DNA of 64,000 nucleotides from Candidatus Palauibacter scopulicola (GTDB lineage: Bacteria > Gemmatimonadota > Gemmatimonadetes > Palauibacterales > Palauibacteraceae). Within the stretch, counting starts at the first letter, position 1. Each line of letters begins with the position of its first letter. The position numbers and the translations under genes are program-made. The notes under the pieces are model-generated. The model was not told where the DNA came from. It did no database searches and saw only the letters and a list, made by a program, of their open reading frames with translations. This document shows, piece by piece, positions 16,441 through 25,283 of the stretch. The DNA lies in contig NZ_CANPWG010000013.1 of the NCBI RefSeq assembly GCF_947581915.1, positions 1 to 64,000 of the forward strand. Direction: 5' to 3'.

Positions 16441-17523
16441 TCAGTCGGTGGCGGGCTGGCTCTCGAGGGTCATCGCTTCCACGGCGCGGAGGATGCGGGC
16501 GCGAGCGGTCTCGCGAGCCCGATCGAGTTCCGTGCGGGCTTCCGCCTTGGCCCTGGCCACGCGCGCGAATTTCCCGGGCCGGACCCGATCCAGACGGGCC
16601 CGCGCCCGGGAAGCGGCGCGGTCGAGACGCTTGAGGGATTGTTCCTCGCGGGCGCGTTCGATGCGCAGGAGTCCGGCCTCCCGGGTCCGCTGGATGCGCG
16701 ACAGAGCCCTGTCCAGACGCCGGTTCATGCGGTCGGCCGAGTCGCGGTAGAACTTCGCCGCGAACTCCCGCGGGGTCGCCGTGCGCGCGTAGAGCACGTT
16801 GGCGAGCCGCAGCACGCTCAGAATCCGGATGTAGAACCAGCCGATGTCGAATTCCCACCAGTGCGCCTTGAACTTGGCCGAGCGGGGGTCCGCATGGTGG
16901 TTGTTGTGGAGTTCCTCGCCGAGAATCCAGATCCCCCACGGATAGAGATTGCGGCTGTCGTCGCGCGTCCCGAAGGTCCGGTAGCCGAGCGCGTGTCCGA
17001 GGCCGTTGATGATGTTCCCCGTGATCGGCATCCAGAACACCATGCACGTCCAGACGATAAGCCCGGGGATGATCCCGAACAGGTACAGGCTGAGGACGAG
17101 CATGATCCTGAGCCCCAGGCCGCGGCGCCTCGTGTAGACGTTGCGCTCGACCCAGTCTTCCGGCGTCCCCTTCCCGTACTTCTCCAGCAAGGCCTCGTCC
17201 TTCGCGGCTTTCCGGTAGAAGAAGAGCCCGCCGAAGGCGATGTTCGCGAGACCCTCGAGCGTGGGCGAGTGGGGATCGCCCTCACGGTCCGCGTAGGCGT
17301 GGTGCTTCCTGTGGATCGCGACCCACTCCTTCGTCACGATCCCGGTCGTGAGCCAGCACCAGAAACGCATCGCGTGCTCGACGACGGGATGGAACACGAC
17401 GCCGCCGTGCGTCGCGGAGCGGTGCAGGTAGAGCGTGTTGACCATGTTTGTGAGGTGGCCGGCGACAAGGATCCACACGAGGGCGATCCACCACGGCTCT
17501 CCCAGGACCGCATAACCTGGCAT
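16441..17523 (-). CDS. Acyl-CoA desaturase-type fatty acid desaturase with basic C-terminal tail
   Basis: 360 residues. Histidine boxes HRSATH (34-39), HRKHH (71-75) and HNNHH (206-210) bind the di-iron centre of membrane fatty-acyl desaturases, which introduce a double bond into acyl chains. Hydrophobic segments flank them. From about residue 251 to 352 the protein continues as an Arg/Ala-rich helix with repeated LDRA/R elements, absent from standard family members. The ATG at 17523 is 47 bases after queG, the last gene of the long minus-strand operon. Confidence 0.9.
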   Translation of the reverse strand: MPGYAVLGEPWWIALVWILVAGHLTNMVNTLYLHRSATHGGVVFHPVVEHAMRFWCWLTTGIVTKEWVAIHRKHHAYADREGDPHSPTLEGLANIAFGGLFFYRKAAKDEALLEKYGKGTPEDWVERNVYTRRRGLGLRIMLVLSLYLFGIIPGLIVWTCMVFWMPITGNIINGLGHALGYRTFGTRDDSRNLYPWGIWILGEELHNNHHADPRSAKFKAHWWEFDIGWFYIRILSVLRLANVLYARTATPREFAAKFYRDSADRMNRRLDRALSRIQRTREAGLLRIERAREEQSLKRLDRAASRARARLDRVRPGKFARVARAKAEARTELDRARETARARILRAVEAMTLESQPATD

Positions 17524-17570
17524 GCGCTGTTCTCCGGATTTCAGGGTCCGCATCCACGACGGCCTTGAAC

Positions 17571-18680
17571 CTAACCCGGGAGCCGGTCGAGCGCCCACCG
17601 GGCATGCTCGCGGACGAGCGGGGAAGCGTCCGCGCGCAGCCGCTCGAGGACGGGGCGGGCGGCGGCCCCGCCCGCGTTGCCGAGGCCGACGGCCAGGTTG
17701 CGGAGGAGCCCGTCGCGGCCGGGACGGCTGAACGCCGTCCCGCGGTAGCGGGCCCGGAACTCGTCGGCGTCGAGGGGGGCGAGTTCCTCGGCCCACGCGA
17801 TCATGTCGTCCGGCGGCATCGGCTGGCCGGGGCGGGGCGCGAACGGCGGGTCCGCGGGCACGGGCGCCTCGGCGTTCCAGGGACACACTTCCTGGCAGAT
17901 GTCGCAGCCGAACACCCGGTTCCCGATCGCGGGGCGCAGCGCCTCGGGGATGGGACCGCGGAGTTCGATCGTGAGATAGGAGATGCAGAGGCGCGCATCG
18001 AGGACCCGGCCATCGAGAATCGCGTCCGTCGGGCAGGCGTCGATACAGCGGCGGCAGGTGCCGCAGCGGTCGTGGACGAAGGGGGGATCGGGTTCGATCT
18101 CGACGTCCGTGAGCAGCTCTCCCAGCATGAAGTAGGAACCGAGGTCAGGGTGGAGGAGCATCGTGTTCCTGCCGATCCAGCCCAGGCCGGCGCGCTGCGC
18201 GTGGTCCCGCTCGAGCACGGGGCCGTAGTCGACGTAGCGCTTCGTGCGGGCGCCGGGAGCGAGGTCCTCGATGGCGGCTGCGAGCGCGTCGAGCCGCTCC
18301 TCGAACACGTCGTGGTAGTCGCGGCCCAGCGCGTAGCGGGCGACGACCGGCAGCCGCCGGCGCCGAGCGGGGTATCCGCGGCCGCCGGGCCGGCGGGGCG
18401 GTGTCGTGGTGCCGGCCGGCTTCGATCCGTACAGGAGGCTCACGACGATGACCGTCCGGCAGCCGGGAAGGGCCTCTCGCGGGTCGAGGCGGCGGCGCAC
18501 CGCGTCCTCGCGCGCCATGTAGCCCATCTCGCCGTGGTAGCCGTTCGCGAGCCAGGCTTCGTATGCGTCCCCGTGCGCCGGGGGCGCCGCCGGCGCGAAT
18601 CCCACCTGGTCGAACCCGGCGGCCCGCGCGGCGGCGCGGACCTCCCGCTTCAGCGCGGCGGCATCGCGGGCGACGGTCAC
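17571..18680 (-). CDS. queG: Epoxyqueuosine reductase
   Basis: 369 residues. The cobalamin- and Fe-S-dependent enzyme that makes the last step of queuosine in tRNA. Two [4Fe-4S] motifs are complete: CGTCRRCIDACP (C206, C209, C212, C216) and CDICQEVCPWN (C259, C262, C266). The N-terminal reductase domain and a short HEAT-like C-terminus (HARWALDRLPG) match the family. It starts one base after nth stops. Its B12 need fits the adenosyltransferase gene in the window, and a queuosine-salvage-like fusion is encoded at 11101. Confidence 0.95.
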   Translation of the reverse strand: MTVARDAAALKREVRAAARAAGFDQVGFAPAAPPAHGDAYEAWLANGYHGEMGYMAREDAVRRRLDPREALPGCRTVIVVSLLYGSKPAGTTTPPRRPGGRGYPARRRRLPVVARYALGRDYHDVFEERLDALAAAIEDLAPGARTKRYVDYGPVLERDHAQRAGLGWIGRNTMLLHPDLGSYFMLGELLTDVEIEPDPPFVHDRCGTCRRCIDACPTDAILDGRVLDARLCISYLTIELRGPIPEALRPAIGNRVFGCDICQEVCPWNAEAPVPADPPFAPRPGQPMPPDDMIAWAEELAPLDADEFRARYRGTAFSRPGRDGLLRNLAVGLGNAGGAAARPVLERLRADASPLVREHARWALDRLPG

Positions 18681-18681
18681 A

Positions 18682-19341
18682 TCACCCGAACTTCCCGGCG
18701 CTCGGGCACAGGTCGGCCACCGGACACTCGGCGCAACGCGGCTTCCGGGCGTAGCACACGGTGCGCCCGTGCAGGATCGAGCGCCACGCGAAGGGGTGCC
18801 ATTCCTCCCGCGGCAGCACCCTCATCAGATCCTTCTCCACCCTCGGCGGATCGACCTCGTTGGTCAGGCCGAAGCGGTGCGTGACCCGCTTCACGTGCGT
18901 GTCCACAACCACGCCCTCGTGAAGCCCGAACGCGTTGGAGAGCACGACGTTCGCGGTCTTCCGGGCGACGCCGGGGAGCGTGAGCAGATCCTCCATCGTC
19001 CGCGGAACCTCCCCGTCGTACACATCCACGAGACGGCGGCCCAGCCCTTTCAGGTGGCGCGCCTTGTTGTTGAAGAACCCCGTGGGGCGCACGGCCTCCC
19101 GCAACGCCTCCAGCGGCGCGTCGGCGTACGCGCGGGCGTCGGGATAGGCCGGGAAGAGGGTGCGGGTGACCCGGTTCACGCGTTCGTCCGTGCACTGGGC
19201 CGAGAGCACTGTCGCGACGATCAACTGGAGCGGCGTCTCCCAGTCCAGCGAGACCGTGAGGTCCGGATAGAGGACGGCAAGACGCGGGGACAACGCCGCG
19301 GCCAACTCGGAACGGGCCTTCCAGGTGCGAGGCCGGGGCAT
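18682..19341 (-). CDS. nth: Endonuclease III
   Basis: 219 residues. A DNA glycosylase/AP lyase for oxidised pyrimidines. The helix-hairpin-helix LLTLPGVARKTANVVL with the catalytic Lys, the catalytic Asp in VDTHVKRV, and the C-terminal cluster CYARKPRCAECPVADLC (C-x6-C-x2-C-x5-C) are all intact. It lies 4 bases after the M50 protease gene and is followed at once by queG. Confidence 0.96.
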   Translation of the reverse strand: MPRPRTWKARSELAAALSPRLAVLYPDLTVSLDWETPLQLIVATVLSAQCTDERVNRVTRTLFPAYPDARAYADAPLEALREAVRPTGFFNNKARHLKGLGRRLVDVYDGEVPRTMEDLLTLPGVARKTANVVLSNAFGLHEGVVVDTHVKRVTHRFGLTNEVDPPRVEKDLMRVLPREEWHPFAWRSILHGRTVCYARKPRCAECPVADLCPSAGKFG

Positions 19342-19345
19342 GGCG

Positions 19346-20554
19346 TCAGGCGCTCCTGGCGGGCGGTGGCCCGAGGTCCTCTCCGGAGGCAGCCCCCCGG
19401 ACAGCGGCCGGCTTCTCGTCCAGCGACACGAGCCCCATCAGGTGCAGTCGTTGCACTCTCGCGCTGACCTCCCGCGGGTCGAGCGCGCCCACGACGAACC
19501 CGTTCTCGATCACGAGCAGATACGGCACCTGGATTCGAATCCGGAACAGGGCTTCGGCCAGAGATTCATCGGGACGGGCCGAAGGGAACTCCTCAACGGG
19601 TCGCGTGATCGCCGATACGGGTGTTGTCGCGCGTGCGTTCTCCGGCACCGCGGAGGCGGCGCGCGCCTCGACGACTCCGATCAGGCTGCCGTCGCGCGCG
19701 ACCGGATACGCCTCCTCCCGTCCGCGCAGGAAGTTGTCGGATATGGCCCTCTCCACAGGCATCTCCGCCTCGATCATGCGGGGGCGCGGGTTCATGACCG
19801 TCGCGACCGGAATCCGGCGCAGGAGCGTACGGAGTTCGAAGTGCCGCAGGCTCGACGAGGCCGCGTTGACCACGAACCAGCCGATGAAGGCCGCCCACAC
19901 GCCGGAGATGAACTGCCCGCGGCTGAGGTTGTAGAGCCCGAGCACGATGAGCGCGCCGCCGAACAGCCGTCCCCCCTGTGTCGCCCACCGCGTGGCTTTG
20001 ACGAGATCCCCGGTGACCGCCCACACGATGGAGCGGAAGATCCGGCCCCCGTCGAGCGGAAAGCCGGGGATCATGTTGAAGACGGCGAGCACGAAGTTGA
20101 GCAGCGCCAGGAACCCGAGCACCGTGACCACCGGCGCCGGGGCGGCCCAGGCCTCCGCCGCCAGGCGCCCTCCGTGGAACGCTGCGGCCAGCGCCACGCT
20201 CGCGAGGGGACCCGCCGCGGTGAGCAGGAACTCGTCCAGCGGACGCCGCGCCTCGTCGCGCGCCTGCGCGATGCCGCCGAAGATGAAGAGCGTGATGTGC
20301 TCGACCTCCACGCCCCGCGCCCGGCCCGCCAGGGCGTGACCCAGTTCGTGCAGGAGCACGGAGAGGAAGAAGAGGAGCGCCGCCGCCGTCCCCATCGCGA
20401 GGTAGGTGGATGAGGGATAGAAGGGCAGCGCGCGCGGGAATTCGCGCGTGGTGAAGGTCCAGATCACGAGCGCCGCGATCGGGAACCACGAATAGTCGAT
20501 CCGGATGGGGAAGCCGAACCAGCGTCCGATCCGGAAGCTGCCGAACAGCGGCAC
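19346..20554 (-). CDS. Site-2-type intramembrane protease (M50) with CBS domains
   Basis: 402 residues. Zinc motif HELGH (H69, E70, H73) lies in a membrane helix, with the partner motif NMIPGFPLDGGRIF. Two CBS repeats follow: one around IPVATVMNPRPRMIEA, the other around PVSAITRPVEEFPSARPDESL; such repeats bind adenine nucleotides and may gate the protease. The GTG at 20554 is 4 bases after the upstream stop with AGAAGGA in range. In-frame sequence further upstream overlaps the zincin gene and is rejected. Confidence 0.88.
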   Translation of the reverse strand: MPLFGSFRIGRWFGFPIRIDYSWFPIAALVIWTFTTREFPRALPFYPSSTYLAMGTAAALLFFLSVLLHELGHALAGRARGVEVEHITLFIFGGIAQARDEARRPLDEFLLTAAGPLASVALAAAFHGGRLAAEAWAAPAPVVTVLGFLALLNFVLAVFNMIPGFPLDGGRIFRSIVWAVTGDLVKATRWATQGGRLFGGALIVLGLYNLSRGQFISGVWAAFIGWFVVNAASSSLRHFELRTLLRRIPVATVMNPRPRMIEAEMPVERAISDNFLRGREEAYPVARDGSLIGVVEARAASAVPENARATTPVSAITRPVEEFPSARPDESLAEALFRIRIQVPYLLVIENGFVVGALDPREVSARVQRLHLMGLVSLDEKPAAVRGAASGEDLGPPPARSA

Positions 20555-20558
20555 GGCC

Positions 20559-21263
20559 CTAGCCGTCCTTCTCGGGCAAGAGGTGGGCCGGGACGGAGAC
20601 TTCCGCGGGCCTGTAGTTCCTCCCGCGCCCGAACCGCCACCATGGGAGGCGGCGGCGGATGATGACGCACAGACGGCCCCCGGCCAGGTTCGGCACTTCC
20701 ACGAATGCGCGGTCCGCATACACCGGAGCCTCCACGGCGTAGCGGCGCCCACGCCATTCGAAGACGGCTTCATGCGCGCGTTCCGCGATCACCGACTCTA
20801 TGAACAGCTCCGATTCCAGCTTCACAACTCCGTCGGGGCCGGACGGCACCGCCCGGCAGAAGTCCGGGTCGAAGGGCTCTCCCGCGAGCCGGCGCAGATT
20901 CTGTTCGTTCGCCCAGTCCACCTCATCCAGGCCCGCCTCCCCGGCGGCGGACTCCCGGTGGTGCAGCAGTTCGTGCAGGATCGTCTCCCACAGCTCGCCC
21001 TCCCAGTCGAAGTCGGGGTCCTCCTCGGCGAGGGCCCGGAAGGAGCCGTGATAGAGGACGAGTTCGGAACGCACGTCGCCGTCCCCGCCAGCCCCGCTCG
21101 GCCAAGCTTCCGTGAGGCACTCCCCCATCGTGTACACCCAGCCGAAGTCGGGGTGGCTTGCGGCCTTCGGCTCGATCGTCAGCCCGTCGACCCCCTCCCG
21201 CGCCTCGGCGGGGATCTCGTGCCACATGCGGCGAGCCGCCGTCTCGAATCGGTTGAAGTTCAC
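20559..21263 (-). CDS. Putative zincin-like metallopeptidase
   Basis: 234 residues without a signal peptide. ILHELLHHRES provides an HExxH zinc motif. The protein resembles small minimal-metalloprotease families of unknown substrate. The C-terminus contains a basic hydrophobic stretch (CVIIRRRLPWWRFGRG). The start is a GTG 27 bases after the transporter stop, without a strong ribosome site, so the exact start is uncertain. It is the sixth gene of the glyQS operon. Confidence 0.7.
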   Translation of the reverse strand: MNFNRFETAARRMWHEIPAEAREGVDGLTIEPKAASHPDFGWVYTMGECLTEAWPSGAGGDGDVRSELVLYHGSFRALAEEDPDFDWEGELWETILHELLHHRESAAGEAGLDEVDWANEQNLRRLAGEPFDPDFCRAVPSGPDGVVKLESELFIESVIAERAHEAVFEWRGRRYAVEAPVYADRAFVEVPNLAGGRLCVIIRRRLPWWRFGRGRNYRPAEVSVPAHLLPEKDG

Positions 21264-21290
21264 CGTGCGATCGAACGGCAGCCGCCCCCG

Positions 21291-22778
21291 TCAGGCGTCT
21301 TCGGCCGAAGCCGCCGCGCCCGCGGCGTTCGCGGCCAGCCAGCGGTTGAGCCCCAGGAAGGCGGCGATGGCGATCGCCCACTGGATGAGTACCGTCCCGA
21401 CGTTGAACTCCGAGAACAGCGTGAACGACCCGGCGAGGTCGTTCAGGTCGACGGACCGCCACAGCCACCACACCGTGATCACGACCGCCTGCAGAGCCAC
21501 GAGTCGAATCACGACGTTCCACCACCTTCCGACCACGAGATCGCTGCCCTCGCTGTTCACGAGGCGCCTGCGGAAGCGGTCCACGCCGTGGCGCATGATC
21601 ATGATCGAGAAGAAGAGGCCGCTCATCATCAACCCGACGCCCCACACCCAGTCCTGATTGCGGAAGACCTCGATCCAGATCGCCGACGGCAGTCCGAGGA
21701 TGAACCCGAGGCCGCCGATCGTCAGCACGGCCTTCCTGCGGGCGATCCCCGCATCCGCGAGTACGCGCGTGGGCATCTCGATCATCGCGATCAGGCTGCT
21801 CCAGGCCGCGAACACGAGCGCGAGAAAGAAGAGGACCATGAACACGGAGCCGCCCGGCATGAGTCCGAAGAGCTGCGGCACCCAGATGAAGGTCAGCCCC
21901 TCGTTCCCGGCCCCGACGATCTGGTCCGCCGCGTTGGGCAGGATCGCGAACACCGTGCACAGCACCATGATCCCGGCCAGCAGCGACACGGAGTTGTTCC
22001 CGAACCCGAGCATGAAGGCGTTCAGCGTCGTGTCCTCGCGCTTCTTCATGTAGACGGCGTAGGCGGTGATCAGCCCCCAGCCCGCGCCCGTGTCCCAGGC
22101 GTTCTGCGTCAGCGCCTCGAGCCAGATCGTGGGGTTGCCCAGCTCCGCCCAGTTGGGCGTGAAGAGGAACGCGAGGCCCGCGCTCGCCCCCGGGAGCGTG
22201 ACCGCCCGCACCGTGAGCGCCAGGACGAGCAGCAGCAGGCTCGGGATGAGGAAGCGCGCGGCACGCTCAATCCCCTTCACGCCGCGCAGGACCACCAGCA
22301 CCGCGAGCCCGATCGCGATCGCGTGCGTGAGGATGGGCCATGGAGAGCCGATGAAGCTGTCCCAGTACTCCTGCGGCCCGACGCACGCCGCGGCCCCGGC
22401 CTCGCAGGGAGCGGTGGGCACGGTTCCGGTGACGGCCCCGACGAGATACCGGATCGTCCAGCCCATCACGACCGTGTAGTAGAACATGATCGCGGTCGAG
22501 ATGAAGGCGATCCAGGCGCCCATCCAGGCGGTTTTCTTCCCTCCCAGCTTCGTGAACGCCCCGATCGGACCCGAGCGGGTCGCCTTGCCGGCGGCGAACT
22601 CCGCCAGGATCAGGGGCACGGACCACAGGAAGAGGAACACGACCCACGCGACGAGGAAGGAGCCGCCCCCGTTGGAGGCCGCGATGCGTGGGAAGCGCCA
22701 GATGTTGCCGGTTCCGACGGCCATCCCGAGCATGGCCAGCATCATCGCGGCCCGGGAACTGAAGACGGGATTCGTCAT
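21291..22778 (-). CDS. Sodium-dependent transporter of the NSS/SNF family
   Basis: 495 residues with 11-12 predicted membrane helices. The first helix motif GMAVGTGNIWRFPRIAASNGGG holds the Na+ and substrate contacts typical of NSS (LeuT-like) carriers, here probably for an amino acid. The ATG at 22778 overlaps the hydrolase stop (ATGA). NSS carriers such as MetP need a tiny MetS subunit; a gene for such a protein is found at 57614 in this window. Confidence 0.9.
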   Translation of the reverse strand: MTNPVFSSRAAMMLAMLGMAVGTGNIWRFPRIAASNGGGSFLVAWVVFLFLWSVPLILAEFAAGKATRSGPIGAFTKLGGKKTAWMGAWIAFISTAIMFYYTVVMGWTIRYLVGAVTGTVPTAPCEAGAAACVGPQEYWDSFIGSPWPILTHAIAIGLAVLVVLRGVKGIERAARFLIPSLLLLVLALTVRAVTLPGASAGLAFLFTPNWAELGNPTIWLEALTQNAWDTGAGWGLITAYAVYMKKREDTTLNAFMLGFGNNSVSLLAGIMVLCTVFAILPNAADQIVGAGNEGLTFIWVPQLFGLMPGGSVFMVLFFLALVFAAWSSLIAMIEMPTRVLADAGIARRKAVLTIGGLGFILGLPSAIWIEVFRNQDWVWGVGLMMSGLFFSIMIMRHGVDRFRRRLVNSEGSDLVVGRWWNVVIRLVALQAVVITVWWLWRSVDLNDLAGSFTLFSEFNVGTVLIQWAIAIAAFLGLNRWLAANAAGAAASAEDA

Positions 22779-23767
22779 GCGTCGCCTCTCTCGGCTGACT
22801 CTTCTTCCTCTTCGCGCGCCCGGAGCCGCTGGAGCCAATCGTCCAGCGTCTCATTGAAGGCGCCGGGGCGCGAGATGTGCGAGCAGTGTCCGGTGCCGGG
22901 AATGGGGACGTACTCGGCGTCGGGGAGCAGTTCGGTGATTTCGCGCGCCCAGTCCACCGGACAATACTCGTCGCGTGGGCCCTTCACCACGAGCGCGGGC
23001 ACCGCGATGTCGGCCAGATCCGCTCGCAGATCGACCCGCCGCAGGCCTGAGACGCGCCGATCGGAGACCGTGGGGGGGACGGTCCGCGGCCCGGTGAAGA
23101 GCGCGTACTCGATCAGGGCATCCCGACCGGGTGAGTCGTCGAAGATCCACACGCCGAGACGGCTCCAGGCTCGGGCCAGGCCGCGCGAGAGTTCCGTCGG
23201 AAGATATCGGGTCGTCAGCATGGCGAGGGGGATGAGCGCGGCGCGGTTGAAGCCGACGTGGCGGTAGGACACACGCGCGAGCGGGTTGCACAGGACGATC
23301 CCCCGCAGGCGCTCCGGAAAGCGGTTCGCGAAGCGCATCGTGATCGCGCTCCCGAGGCTCGTCCCGATGAGCACGAAGCGGTCGACGGCGCGCGCATCGA
23401 CGAGTTCGGCCACGTCGTCGACGAGGCGGTCGAAGTCATCCGTCTCCGCAAACTCACGCCGCAGATCCGCGCACACGACGCGATGGCGCCGGGCGAAGCT
23501 CGGCAGCTGATAGCGGAACGTCTCCTTCGGGCCGTCCGCGCCAGGGATCCAGACGAGCGCATCCCCCGACCCCGCGTCGACGTATTCGACCCTCTCGCCG
23601 TCGGAATACTCGATGACGCCGCCGGGGAGCGTCTCGCCGGAGCCGTCCCGGACGGGCGGCCGCACGAGCGCCTCGTTGCGACGCGTCATGGCCAGCCACC
23701 ACGCGGCGCCCGCAACTCCGGCCGCCGCCCCCAGCGCGAACCTGCCCGGCCAGCGCAGCCCGCTCAC
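22775..23767 (-). CDS. Membrane-anchored alpha/beta hydrolase
   Basis: 330 residues. An N-terminal hydrophobic segment (FALGAAAGVAGAAWWLAM) probably anchors the enzyme. The hydrolase core has VWIPGADGPKETF, nucleophile elbow GTSLGS, a late Asp in VKGPRDEYCPV, and a late His in GTGHCSHISRP. It starts from GTG 10 bases after the M3-like peptidase stop. Substrate unknown; the fold also covers esterases and lipases. Confidence 0.83.
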   Translation of the reverse strand: MSGLRWPGRFALGAAAGVAGAAWWLAMTRRNEALVRPPVRDGSGETLPGGVIEYSDGERVEYVDAGSGDALVWIPGADGPKETFRYQLPSFARRHRVVCADLRREFAETDDFDRLVDDVAELVDARAVDRFVLIGTSLGSAITMRFANRFPERLRGIVLCNPLARVSYRHVGFNRAALIPLAMLTTRYLPTELSRGLARAWSRLGVWIFDDSPGRDALIEYALFTGPRTVPPTVSDRRVSGLRRVDLRADLADIAVPALVVKGPRDEYCPVDWAREITELLPDAEYVPIPGTGHCSHISRPGAFNETLDDWLQRLRAREEEEESAERGDA

Positions 23768-23777
23768 CTCGGTCCGC

Positions 23778-25268
23778 TCACTGCCAGCGCTCGACCCGCC
23801 CGAGCAGCGTCTCGGGCGTGAGCCCCTCTACTCCGAACTGCGGAGCGACCTGCGCGGCATCCTCGCGGCGGCCGGTCGAAAGGACCTCGAGCAGGAACTT
23901 TCCCGCCGCGGCGCTGCGGTGCCATTCGGCCCCGAAGCGCTTGTTCAGGCGATCGATGATGATGGAGCTGAGCATCCAGCCCCTCAGGCGCCGCGCGGCC
24001 TGGAAGCCCCGACGATGATCCGTCAGGTAGGTGCCCGGATGGTGCGCGAACCCGGTCGCTTCGCTCAGCAGTTCGGCGTATCGGCCGGCCTGCTCGCCCG
24101 GCCGCACCGCCCGTGCCAACTCCACCTCCCAAAGGAGCCGCGCCGCATCCCGGCGCAGACGGTAGAGCCGCAGGAAAGCCGCGAGTTGCCGATAGTCCTC
24201 CAGCGCGGCGCCCCCGAGCCCCGTCGCGGACTCGACCCATCCTCGATCCAGCGTCAGCGAGTCGAAGACCAGCCCGAAGGACTCGCCGATCGAATCGTCG
24301 CCCAGCACCCGCTCCTCCCACGAGAGCGCGGCCGATGCGTGTGTGTAGTGGAGAGCGTGTCCCGTTTCGTGGAGCAGGCGGCGCGCGTCGATCCAGCCGC
24401 CGAGCGGACACACGACGAGCCGCACGTCCCCGGGCACGTCGATGACCGCCGTGAACGACCGCTCGTCCTTGAGCGATCGCCGGTCGATGTCGACGCGCAC
24501 GGAGCGATCGAACACCCGGCCCAGTCCCATCCCCTGCATGGCGCGCCGAAGATGCGCGGCGAACGGCTCGATCTCGAAGTGACGCCCGAGCCAGCGCATC
24601 CCCATCAGCCACCGCGCGTCGGCCCGCGAGGGCGGCCCCTGGCGCGCATCGAGGCGAGCTTCCGCCTCGGCCGCGAACATCCGCCGGTAGCGCGTTTCCG
24701 TACCCTCCAGGATCGCCGCCGCATCGCGCTCCACGCGCTGCAGGTCCAGGCCGGCCAGCCGCTCCCGCGCCTCGACGAATCCCCCGAGACCCAGTTGAAC
24801 CACCGCCTCGCGTCCCCGGTGCACGACATCGAGCCGGAGCGCCGCGGCCTCTTCGATCCGTCGGTGGCGCGCCGCTTCCCACCCCAGCCGCTCGCCCCGG
24901 TCCTCCGCGCGCACGATCCAGTCCGGGACCCGTCTCAGCGGAATCTCCCGTTCGGTGAGTGTGACCGTCGCCTCCGTCTCCCACGACCGCAGTTCGTCGT
25001 CCAGCGGGGCGAGTTCCGCCTCGATCTGCTGGCCCGCGACCCAGTTGAAGAGCGTCTTCAGGCGCCGGCGCTCATCGCCCTGCGCCTCGGAGAGGTCGCG
25101 CTGGATGGCCTGGAGCACCCCGGGGCTGAGGAGAAGCCGATGCTGCCGGTACAGCGACGCGAGCGCCGACCGCTCGTCCAGGCCGCTGCGAAGCCGATAC
25201 CAGGCGCGCGCCAGGGCGCTCTGCAGGCGCTGGGCCCGGTCGCGAATCTCCGCGACGCGAAACGGCAC
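23778..25268 (-). CDS. M3-like (oligoendopeptidase-type) metallopeptidase
   Basis: 496 residues, no signal peptide. The zinc site HETGH within LLHETGHALHYTHAS is followed about 25 residues later by the third-ligand helix SIGESFGLVFDSL, the arrangement of thimet/oligoendopeptidases. The N-terminal half is helical and charged. It is shorter than most M3 enzymes (about 600-700 residues) and probably represents a divergent branch. It starts with GTG 15 bases after glyQS. Confidence 0.78.
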   Translation of the reverse strand: MPFRVAEIRDRAQRLQSALARAWYRLRSGLDERSALASLYRQHRLLLSPGVLQAIQRDLSEAQGDERRRLKTLFNWVAGQQIEAELAPLDDELRSWETEATVTLTEREIPLRRVPDWIVRAEDRGERLGWEAARHRRIEEAAALRLDVVHRGREAVVQLGLGGFVEARERLAGLDLQRVERDAAAILEGTETRYRRMFAAEAEARLDARQGPPSRADARWLMGMRWLGRHFEIEPFAAHLRRAMQGMGLGRVFDRSVRVDIDRRSLKDERSFTAVIDVPGDVRLVVCPLGGWIDARRLLHETGHALHYTHASAALSWEERVLGDDSIGESFGLVFDSLTLDRGWVESATGLGGAALEDYRQLAAFLRLYRLRRDAARLLWEVELARAVRPGEQAGRYAELLSEATGFAHHPGTYLTDHRRGFQAARRLRGWMLSSIIIDRLNKRFGAEWHRSAAAGKFLLEVLSTGRREDAAQVAPQFGVEGLTPETLLGRVERWQ

Positions 25269-25283
25269 GCGCGGCCCGTCCGG

